Shown here one piece after another: positions 7,481-14,612 of a stretch of 42,210 nucleotides of DNA. The notes beneath the pieces are model-generated. The model made no database searches and was not told the origin of the DNA. It was given only the letters and a program-made list of their open reading frames with translations. Each line of letters starts with the position of its first letter. Position 1 is the stretch's first letter. A program made the translations under genes and the position numbers. The stretch comes from an uncultured Acidobacteriia bacterium (lineage in GTDB: Bacteria; Acidobacteriota; Terriglobia; Bryobacterales; Bryobacteraceae). Where the stretch lies: NCBI GenBank assembly GCA_903881085.1, contig CAIRSA010000505.1, positions 1 to 42,210 on the forward strand. Reading direction: 5' to 3'.

Positions 7481-10400
7481 TCAGAAATAGAACTTCATGC
7501 TCAACTGCACATTGCGGGGATCGCGAGTAGAAGTAATCTGACCGGCGGACCCTCGAGTATTCGCAGTCACCCGATCGCCGGGATTGGAAGCGCTCACACC
7601 GGTATTCACCCCGTACCACTGTGTGTGGTTGAGCGAGTTGAACGTTTCGAAGCGGAATTGCAGCCGCATCCGCTCGTTGATCTGTACGTTCCTGAACAGC
7701 GAGGCGTCCCACTGATTGATATGCGGTCCACGAAGGATTCCCTTACCCGTATTGCCCAGCGATCCGTCAAGCGGACGCCCGAACACCAGCGGATCGTAGT
7801 AGTTCAGCCGGTCCTGCACGGCGGGAATCACATCGCCGCCCAGGTAATTGGCCCGCACCGTCCCGTTGAATACCATACCGGGATTGCCGCTGGATGTAAT
7901 CGTTAAGGGGAAGCCGCTCTGGTACTTGTAGATGCCTGAGACTTCCCAGCCATTCAACACACTCTTCGCGAACTTATTCTTCAGCCCCATCTTGTTGGTT
8001 AGTTTCCCTATTTCGTAAACATAGTCAATACTCAATACATGCGTGCGATCGAACCCGGCGATGCCGTACTCACGATTGCGATTCTGGAAGTCAGCAATGA
8101 TCGTCGTATCGGAATCCACCATGTCCATCGCCTTCGACCAGGTATAGCCCACGTTCATGGTAAATCCTGTGGTGTACCTGCGGCTGAACCTTGATTGCAG
8201 AGCATTGTAGTTGCTGTTGGCACCGAAGTCCGTATAGTTCAGGTTGCTGTAACCCTTGTACGGAACCACAGCGTTGTTCAGGTTGCCTGCCGCGCTCAGA
8301 ATCGTGTTGCCCGGCGCAGTGGTGCTGCCCAATGGCAGTTGATTGATGTTACGGCCATATTGCATGTGGCGTGCCATGTTACCCACATAAGTAAGTTGCA
8401 TTGACGTTTTGCTGAACAGTTGTTGCTCCAGAGTGAAGCTCCAGGAATAAATGGTCGGGGTCTTGGCTTCCTGGTTAAACGCAACGACCGACACCGGGAA
8501 GCGCGTACCGCCGCTCACCAGCGAAGGGCTCAGCGTGTCGACGTTCCCGCCATAGACGGTGGGCGTGTAATTGAGCGGCGGATTACCTAGTCCGCCGAAG
8601 TTGAAGACGTTTTGTTGAATGCGTTCGTAGAAAGTGCCGCCGCCCCCGCGAATGGCGGTCTTGCCATTCCCGAAGACATCCCAGGCAAAGCCCAATCGGG
8701 GCGAGACCTGATTCTTGCGGTGTTTGGCGAAGCCGGAGGGAATACTTGCCGAACCTTCCTGCACCATTCCGTTGAACGGATCGCCGATTCCCGGAAGAAT
8801 GCGGCCCTTCTGCGGCCCGTTTGCGATATCGATCTGGACGGCCTTGGCCTTGTCGTACAAAGCCGGATCGAAGTAACTCGCCAGATACTTGCCATAGCTG
8901 TAAGTTGGACCCTGGTAGACATAGCGCGCGCCATATTCGAGCATTAGGCTACGTCCGATGCGCCAGGTATCCTGGGCGAAAAACTCCGTACCAAGGAAAG
9001 CGAAGCTGCCATAGTAGATGCCGTTGGTCTGAGCGGCGCTGAGGTAGTTTCCCAGCAGCATGTTGGCCAGCCCGTTGTTGGTGTCATTCGGATTGTTGAC
9101 CCCGGTGCCGAAATTGAAATTGACCGTGTCGGTCCATGTGGGCTGCTGCCCGTTGACGTTGCGGTTGATAAAAGCGCCGGTTTTGAAGGCGTGTTTGCCG
9201 CGGCGATAAGTGATGCTATCGCTAAAAGCAAATGTCTTTCCTTCGCTCGTCCAACCTGCGGCGAAACTGGTGAAACTGCACGGGGTCCCGCAGCCGCTCA
9301 TCGAGGGGAACTTGTTGTCCTTGTTGACGCCAGTGTAGAGCTCCTGGTAGGTGAATCCAAGTTTGCCGCGATCATAACTAGCCGGATCCGTACCGGGCAC
9401 CACGTCGACAATCTGCGTCAGGTGGTTATAGGTGAATACGAACTCATTGGTCATCGACGGAGAGATTACGTTGACCATGTTCACGCCCCAGCTTGATCCT
9501 GGCTTTTTGCGGTACTCCGGAAACACCGGGAACGAAGTGCTGTTGAATATGCCGAGGCCCGTGCTCTCCTGTTGCGCATCGTCGGCCCATCGCAGGAAGA
9601 TGTTGTTCTTCGGGCTAAGCGTGTAATCGATGCGAGCCACCTTGGCGTTTTTATTGAAGAGGTAACTGTCGTTCAGAGGCACGCGCACGGATTCGGGCAC
9701 GTTCGGCGTGTCCGGCGCACCGTTACGATCCAACCGGTTCAACACGTTCAGAAAGCCCACCGCGTTCTTGCTCCAGGCGCTTTTCGGCACGATATTTCCA
9801 GGATACGGAATGCCGCCCGTGATGTTACCCGCCGCGTTGCGCACGATGGAACCAGGCTGGAAAACAGTACCAGTATTGAAAGTGGTTCCGGAGATGGTTG
9901 CTGGACTGCCATTGGCATTGAAGCGGTACAGTTTTGAGAAATCACCCTGCAGCAACTCCGGCCGGTAGGCATCGACGAATGCCGCTCCATTGGGGCGGGT
10001 TGCGCGCGTACCTTCGAAATTGAAGAAGAAGAACAGTTTCGTATTGGCGCGCGACGATACGTGCGGAATATAGCCCGGGCCGCCGAGATTTCCGCCGAAC
10101 TGGTTGTAACGCAACTTCGCCTTCGACTGATTCTGCAGATTGCGGAAATAGGCGTTGGCGTCGAGCGCGTCATTGCGTCCGAAATCATAAGCAGTACCGT
10201 GGAACTGTTTCGTGCCGGCTTTTGTGGTGGCGCTGATCATGACACCAGCACTGCGGCCGTATTCGGCGTTGAACGTGCTCGTCTGTAGCTTGAACTCACC
10301 CACAGCGTCAAGGCTGACCTGCGTGTACTGGCCATCGTTAGCACCTACGTCGGTATTGATGCTGCCATCGAGCGAGGCGTTATTCATACTGCCGCGCAGT

Positions 10401-10942
10401 CCGTTGGTGTTCCAGTTGTTGGTGCTATTAAACGCCAGGCGGAAGTCGGATTGGTCATTGCTGACAACTCCGGGCAGAGTCTTCATCAGGTTCTGAAAGT
10501 CGCGCCCGTTCAGGCTCAGTTCGTTCACCTGCTTGTCCGTGACGACATAAGAGTGTTGCGCCGTGGATGTTTCCACCAGCGGCACGGAGGCATCGATGGT
10601 CACCGAATCGGTCACCGCGCCAACCTCCATCACTACCTTCCCCAGGTTCACCGCCTGTTGGATATCGAGCACCAGGCCCCGGCGCTCCATGGTCTTGAAA
10701 CCCTTCAATTCCGCGGAAACTTTGTAGATTCCTGCGTTCAATGGGCTTAAGTCAAAGGACCCGTCAGCCTGCGAAGAGCTCTCGCGGATGACGATTCCCT
10801 TAGCCTCATCGGTTGCTCTGATTTTGATGCCTGGAATAGCGGAGCCTTGCTGATCGAGCAACACTCCACGGATGGATCCGTTCTGCGCAAACGCAGGTGT
10901 TAAGGCAAGAATTAGCCCAATAAGAACGTAGAAAACTTTCAT
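7481..10942 (-). CDS. TonB-dependent receptor with N-terminal carboxypeptidase-regulatory-like domain (Oar-like)
   Basis: This 1153-aa outer-membrane protein has a signal peptide (MKVFYVLIGLILALTPAFA), then a Cna-B/carboxypeptidase-regulatory-like domain (about 22-100, GSIRGVLLDQQGSAIPG), a plug region (about 105-230, with NELSLNGRDFQNLMKTLPG and the AEYGRSAG signature) and a long beta-barrel ending in LSMKFYF with a terminal aromatic. Such receptors take up large or rare substrates with TonB-ExbBD energy, or act as Oar-like surface proteins. The cargo cannot be read from sequence. It is the first gene of a likely three-gene operon with the TPR and CRTAC1 genes. AAGGGG just upstream of the ATG is a plausible Shine-Dalgarno site. 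Confidence 0.92.
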   Translation of the reverse strand: MKVFYVLIGLILALTPAFAQNGSIRGVLLDQQGSAIPGIKIRATDEAKGIVIRESSSQADGSFDLSPLNAGIYKVSAELKGFKTMERRGLVLDIQQAVNLGKVVMEVGAVTDSVTIDASVPLVETSTAQHSYVVTDKQVNELSLNGRDFQNLMKTLPGVVSNDQSDFRLAFNSTNNWNTNGLRGSMNNASLDGSINTDVGANDGQYTQVSLDAVGEFKLQTSTFNAEYGRSAGVMISATTKAGTKQFHGTAYDFGRNDALDANAYFRNLQNQSKAKLRYNQFGGNLGGPGYIPHVSSRANTKLFFFFNFEGTRATRPNGAAFVDAYRPELLQGDFSKLYRFNANGSPATISGTTFNTGTVFQPGSIVRNAAGNITGGIPYPGNIVPKSAWSKNAVGFLNVLNRLDRNGAPDTPNVPESVRVPLNDSYLFNKNAKVARIDYTLSPKNNIFLRWADDAQQESTGLGIFNSTSFPVFPEYRKKPGSSWGVNMVNVISPSMTNEFVFTYNHLTQIVDVVPGTDPASYDRGKLGFTYQELYTGVNKDNKFPSMSGCGTPCSFTSFAAGWTSEGKTFAFSDSITYRRGKHAFKTGAFINRNVNGQQPTWTDTVNFNFGTGVNNPNDTNNGLANMLLGNYLSAAQTNGIYYGSFAFLGTEFFAQDTWRIGRSLMLEYGARYVYQGPTYSYGKYLASYFDPALYDKAKAVQIDIANGPQKGRILPGIGDPFNGMVQEGSASIPSGFAKHRKNQVSPRLGFAWDVFGNGKTAIRGGGGTFYERIQQNVFNFGGLGNPPLNYTPTVYGGNVDTLSPSLVSGGTRFPVSVVAFNQEAKTPTIYSWSFTLEQQLFSKTSMQLTYVGNMARHMQYGRNINQLPLGSTTAPGNTILSAAGNLNNAVVPYKGYSNLNYTDFGANSNYNALQSRFSRRYTTGFTMNVGYTWSKAMDMVDSDTTIIADFQNRNREYGIAGFDRTHVLSIDYVYEIGKLTNKMGLKNKFAKSVLNGWEVSGIYKYQSGFPLTITSSGNPGMVFNGTVRANYLGGDVIPAVQDRLNYYDPLVFGRPLDGSLGNTGKGILRGPHINQWDASLFRNVQINERMRLQFRFETFNSLNHTQWYGVNTGVSASNPGDRVTANTRGSAGQITSTRDPRNVQLSMKFYF

Positions 10943-11113
10943 TGATCCCCTTAGAAGTTCATGATGACCCGCCTATCGTATCATAATCGGCAAATCTCTA
11001 AAGGCGTAAGCTTGGACGGTCCTGCAAATCTGGAACACCCACTTAGCGGGAATTTACCCGGAATCTCAGCAGTCAACAAACAGGCCCTTGGCGGATTCCA
11101 TGCGTTGCTCAAT

Positions 11114-11467
11114 TCAATCGATCAGTTCCAGCACGGCTTCAGCAGGGCGACAGGGACGAACGCCCTTGGGAGTTACTACAACGGGCCGGTTGAATAGGAC
11201 GGGATAATCGGCGAGGAAGCCGATCAGGTCGGCATCGGTCCATTTGGGGTTATCAAGATCAAGTTGCGTGTAGAGGGCTTCTTTGTGGCGCATGAAGGCG
11301 CGGACCTCCAGGCCGGAGCGGCGGATTATGGCTTTGAGTTGGGCCTGGGAAGGGGGCGCAGTGAGGTATTCGATGATTTCCGGCTCGATGCCGCGTTCGC
11401 GCAGCAGGGTGAGGACGTTACGGGAAGTGCCGCATTTGGCATTGTGATACAGCTTGACCGATTGCAT
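11114..11467 (-). CDS. arsC: glutaredoxin-coupled arsenate reductase (ArsC/Spx family)
   Basis: This 117-aa thioredoxin-fold protein matches plasmid R773-type ArsC, which reduces arsenate to arsenite with glutathione and glutaredoxin. The catalytic Cys12 lies in HNAKCGTSRN. The three oxyanion-binding arginines fall at the same numbering as in the E. coli enzyme: Arg60 (RAFMRHK), Arg94 (FNRPVVVTP) and Arg107 (RPCRP). It lacks about 20 C-terminal residues compared with the R773 protein, as many chromosomal relatives do. I start at MQSVKLYHN (11467). METTQI at 11485 is an alternative, and neither has a strong ribosome site. No arsenite pump or ArsR regulator is adjacent, so this is a stand-alone gene. 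Confidence 0.9.
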   Translation of the reverse strand: MQSVKLYHNAKCGTSRNVLTLLRERGIEPEIIEYLTAPPSQAQLKAIIRRSGLEVRAFMRHKEALYTQLDLDNPKWTDADLIGFLADYPVLFNRPVVVTPKGVRPCRPAEAVLELID

Positions 11468-11592
11468 GATTTGAGTCGTTTCCATCGCAGCATAGCATAG
11501 TGGCATCATTGAGCTGAGATGAAACTCCTCCCCGGCGAGGAACGCCCAATGCGTGCGCCCCCTCGGATCGATCTTGATGGTTTATGGCCTGT

Positions 11593-11829
11593 TCACACAG
11601 CAACTGGGGGGGCCTGAAAGGCAAGAGCGAAAAACGCCGCCACACCCAGAAAGACGAACGCCACAATGTAATTCCACGCTATTTTCTCCTTCAGAATTGT
11701 TGTAGCGAAGACGATGAACACAATGAGGGTGATGACTTTCTGGATAATCTTGAGCTGGAATCCCGAGAATTCCGCGTAGCCGAGGCGATTCGCCGGCACC
11801 GCGAGAACTAGCAGGAGGATGGTAGTCAT
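11593..11829 (-). CDS. internally shortened DUF486 (DMT-like) membrane protein
   Basis: This 78-aa product begins MTTILLLVLA and continues directly with VPANRLGYAEFSGFQLKIIQ and two hydrophobic helices (VITLIVFIVFATTIL; YIVAFVFLGVAAFFALAF). Full-length DUF486 proteins are about 110 aa and, from memory, have roughly 35-40 residues between the ILLL.L start and QVPANR. That segment covers the rest of TM1 and TM2. The reading frame is kept, so this looks like an in-frame deletion rather than a frameshift. It may be a non-functional relic or a shortened protein. I use the ATG at 11829. An upstream in-frame start at 11844 adds five residues. Confidence 0.7.
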   Translation of the reverse strand: MTTILLLVLAVPANRLGYAEFSGFQLKIIQKVITLIVFIVFATTILKEKIAWNYIVAFVFLGVAAFFALAFQAPPVAV

Positions 11830-12012
11830 AACATTGCATTCCAAAATTGTTTATCGCTTATCTTCAGCATAAGGCAATGCAAGATACCGAATGCTGACGC
11901 TGGGTGGGCCGCCAAGCCCAGCACAAATCTCCTTGCAGACTGGATTCGAAAACTTCCGGCCCATGCGAATCGCGCACCACCCCGTCGCGATCGGATTTGG
12001 GATAATCATTCC

Positions 12013-12588
12013 ATGAGCACTCTACCCGTTGCGCGTTTGACAGAGGGAGAGTACCTTACCCTGGAAACGGCGGCGCAATACAAGAGCGAATTCGTTGGCG
12101 GCGAAATGTTTGCCATGTCGGGAGGGTCAATCCGGCATTCCAATCTGGCCGCACGTGTGCTCTGGAAACTAGGAGCGCAACTGGACGGATCCGGCTGCGC
12201 TCCTTTCACTTCAGACTTGCGTGTTCGAACACCGCTTGGCGATCAGTTCTATCCGGATGTCTCGGTTGGTTGTGCGCCCATCCAAAATATTGACGGAAGC
12301 GTGGACGTGTATACGAACCCCGTCATCATCGTCGAGGTGCTTTCCCCATCGACAGCCAACTATGACCGCGGCCTGAAATTTGTTCTGTATCGGGAAATTC
12401 CTTCGCTCACCGATTACCTCGTCTTTCATTACGATGCCATCCATGTGGAACACTACAGCAGGCAACCGAACGACTCCTGGCTGCTGCAACATCATCATGG
12501 CGAAGATGCGCGAATTCAGTTACCGTCGATCCGCTGCGAACTACCGCTGGGTCCAATCTACGCAGGCGCCATGGACTGGCCGGGGTAG
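12013..12588 (+). CDS. Uma2-family (DUF820) putative restriction-endonuclease-fold protein
   Basis: This 191-aa member of the Uma2/DUF820 family has a PD-(D/E)xK nuclease-like fold. The candidate active-site elements are Asp in YPDVSV, followed by IIVEVLSPSTANYDRGLK, where the Glu-x-Val region and the following S-x-S-T and Lys are typical. The start shows the usual LTEGEYLTLE motif. These proteins are abundant in Acidobacteria and Cyanobacteria. Their biological role is unsettled, with mobile-element or defence-linked nuclease activity suggested from fold only. It starts 183 bp from the divergent DUF486 relic and is followed by an RND gene fragment and a VapBC pair, which suggests a region of gene turnover. 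Confidence 0.85.
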   Translation: MSTLPVARLTEGEYLTLETAAQYKSEFVGGEMFAMSGGSIRHSNLAARVLWKLGAQLDGSGCAPFTSDLRVRTPLGDQFYPDVSVGCAPIQNIDGSVDVYTNPVIIVEVLSPSTANYDRGLKFVLYREIPSLTDYLVFHYDAIHVEHYSRQPNDSWLLQHHHGEDARIQLPSIRCELPLGPIYAGAMDWPG

Positions 12589-12653
12589 CTGCACCTACTT
12601 CATGTGGTCGGGATTGCTCCCGGATAACGCCCTCGGAGGTTGCCCCAAAACGG

Positions 12654-12735
12654 CGAAGGTGAACAGCAGGCCGCCGCAACTTGCCGATCTGAACAATCTG
12701 CCGAGGCTGCAGGCGCATCGGCCCAATGGCAGACG
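12654..12735 (+). pseudogene. fragment of an RND efflux pump gene
   Basis: Bases 12654-12703 match 15299-15349 inside the intact RND pump gene of this window at about 43-44 of 50 positions. The fragment translates as KVNSRPPQLADLNNLP against KVNSSPLKLADLNNLP. Similarity then resumes around CAATGGCAGACGG (PNG) after a small indel. No start or rest of a pump is present, so this is a relic of another HAE1-type pump. It lies just before the VapBC genes. Confidence 0.7.
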
Positions 12736-12763
12736 GATCTGATACACTGTCGGACAAATAGAT

Positions 12764-13015
12764 ATGAAAGATCAACGCATCACGGTGCGGGTTTCCCCTG
12801 AAATGCGCCGCCGGCTAAAGGCCGTCGCGAACAGGGGAGGACGGCGCGAGTCCGATCTCATTCGCGAAGCAGTCGAACAGCGGATCGCGGCCGACGAACT
12901 ATCCCCTACCGCGTACGAGTATGCAAAAAAGGCAGGATTGATTGGTGCGGTCAAAGGAACAGTTCGAGACCTGAGCACGAACCCGAAATACGTTGATGGG
13001 TTTGGAGGCTCTTGA
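12764..13015 (+). CDS. ribbon-helix-helix antitoxin of a VapBC-type pair (module 1)
   Basis: This 83-aa protein has an N-terminal ribbon-helix-helix DNA-binding fold: strand QRITVRVSPEMRRRLKAVAN, then a second helix GRRESDLIREAVEQRIAA. The remainder should wrap the toxin. It is expected to neutralise the downstream PIN toxin and repress the pair's own promoter. The stop TGA overlaps the toxin's TTG start (TTGA), so the two are translationally coupled. Confidence is high because both partners are intact and in the usual order. Confidence 0.85.
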   Translation: MKDQRITVRVSPEMRRRLKAVANRGGRRESDLIREAVEQRIAADELSPTAYEYAKKAGLIGAVKGTVRDLSTNPKYVDGFGGS

Positions 13016-13425
13016 CCGGCCGATTGCTGGTAGACACTGGCCCGATCGTGGCCAAACTGCTGGAATCCGACGAATACCACGAAGCATGCGTCGATCAGCT
13101 TCGAAAAATCAGGGGACCGCTGCTCACCTGTTGGCCAGTGATTACCGAAGCTGCTTGGCTCTTACGTTCGTACCCGCAAGCAATCCTGCGGCTTCTTTCC
13201 TCGTTTGACGGCCGCCCTTTTGAGATTGAGCCCCTGGGCGCGGGGGATCTTCCCGCAATTGCGGCAATTCTCGCCAAATATAAGAGTCTGGGACTACAGC
13301 TTGCCGACGCGTCACTCCTTCACCTGGCAAACCGTGAGGGAATCGACCTGATCTTCACCCTGGACCGCCGTGATTTTGGTGTCGTGCGCCTTGCCAAAGG
13401 GAAGAAGCCGCGGCTGATTCCTTGA
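13012..13425 (+). CDS. PIN-domain toxin (VapC-like), module 1
   Basis: This 137-aa PIN-domain ribonuclease has acidic residues at the expected places: Asp in LLVDTGPIV, Glu in VITEAAWLL, Asp in LADASLLHLA and Asp in FTLDRRDFG. VapC toxins cleave tRNA or rRNA in a magnesium-dependent manner when free of antitoxin. The target here is unknown. The start is TTG at 13012, overlapping the antitoxin stop by 4 bp, and it gives the canonical N-terminus (L/M)TGRLLVDTGPIV. Confidence 0.87.
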   Translation: MTGRLLVDTGPIVAKLLESDEYHEACVDQLRKIRGPLLTCWPVITEAAWLLRSYPQAILRLLSSFDGRPFEIEPLGAGDLPAIAAILAKYKSLGLQLADASLLHLANREGIDLIFTLDRRDFGVVRLAKGKKPRLIP

Positions 13426-13616
13426 CGCCGCTCATGGTCCCCGTTCTGACTAAGGACATAGGGGAGTTTGAATGCATTGGTCAACAGTTCGGCCTAGCAC
13501 ACCTATACGGCAATTCTAAGAGCGCCAATGCCTTAAATTGGAATTTCGCGACACGACTATCAGGCTGGCCTGTCGTTTGGGTAGTGAGTTTGATAGTCTG
13601 GTAGAGAAAGCGCCCG

Positions 13617-14252
13617 ATGGAACATTCAGCATCGTTTGACTTACCGCAGTTTATGTTTTCTAACTTTCCCGGCGTGGACTTCGGGGGCGATCTGTTCGGC
13701 CAATGGCCCATTGGCATTCGGTTTGAGATCGGCTCCGCGCAGGTCGCGCGGGCGACTAATCTCTATGAGTTCGTATTTGGCCAAGCCGTTGATTGCATTC
13801 TTATTTCTCAGGAGTGGTCGCCCGACGACCACCTTGCCGAGCGATTTACCCAATTGTTTTCCACGCCCGGCATCTTCGCTATCTCTCCTCCCACACAGTT
13901 TCAATCTTTAGCTGTTTCACCCTTACATGAATCACCATATTGTTTGACATGGACTCGGTTACCGCCGCTGTCGTTCAATGTGGCCTTGATGTTTCAGGCC
14001 ATTGCTAATGCTGATCTAGGAGGCACTCCTCGGATTGCCGGAAGAGTCTATTTGATCGACTACCGGGCAAAGGTCATCATGCATATGTACGATGACAGAG
14101 GGCTTGATATTATTGCTACCAATGCTTCTGACCTGCTACCCGTCTATGGTCGGTTCAACAATTGGATACTCGAATATGAGCGGCACAGAATAGAGTTTCG
14201 CTTTAAGAACTTTCTTGCAGAATCGCGCGCTCAAGAGGGAGAGATGGCATAG
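13617..14252 (+). CDS. DUF3885-like protein
   Basis: This 211-aa soluble protein without signal peptide, membrane segments or known catalytic motif resembles the DUF3885 family. The clues are an N-terminal GIRFEIG ... RATNLYEFVF block and a C-terminal YLIDYRAKVIMHMYDDRGLDIIA ... YGRFNNWILEYER block. Family members often appear near polymorphic-toxin or immunity-like genes, but nothing of that kind is adjacent. Base composition is lower in GC than the neighbours, suggesting recent acquisition. Function unknown. Confidence is moderate for the coding call and lower for the family. Confidence 0.6.
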   Translation: MEHSASFDLPQFMFSNFPGVDFGGDLFGQWPIGIRFEIGSAQVARATNLYEFVFGQAVDCILISQEWSPDDHLAERFTQLFSTPGIFAISPPTQFQSLAVSPLHESPYCLTWTRLPPLSFNVALMFQAIANADLGGTPRIAGRVYLIDYRAKVIMHMYDDRGLDIIATNASDLLPVYGRFNNWILEYERHRIEFRFKNFLAESRAQEGEMA

Positions 14253-14612
14253 TTGGGTTATATGGACTCTCTTTGGTCATCGACCCCTCACAGAAATCAA
14301 CCCTTTCCGCGTCTCAAAACCAATCCCGAAACTGCGACCGCCTGACCGTCCTCAAGCCGGTACGTCTACTTTCGGATCCATGAAACTCTGTCGGCAGACG
14401 AGCCGTCCTTGTCTTCAAGACCGGATCCACGACGGATTCGCGAACCCACACCGCAGGTTATTCCCAAGGACCAGGTGTTCCCATCGCCCCACTATTCGAT
14501 GTGTCTGGAAGTGTGCGCAGCCGGTCAAGTCGCGGCCACTCCTCAATGTGGGACGATAAGATATACTGCAAAAGGCCGGGGCAACCCGCAGCCCTCTCGA
14601 TCACCGAACTCT
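14253..14612. other. gene-free leader region before the RND operon
   Basis: An open frame continues upstream of the RND start to 14409, but its 68 extra residues have no membrane or family character. GATAAGATATACTG near 14558-14572 contains a TATACT -10-like box about 40 bp before the ATG at 14613, without a convincing -35. No operator palindrome or regulator gene is apparent. Confidence 0.5.
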
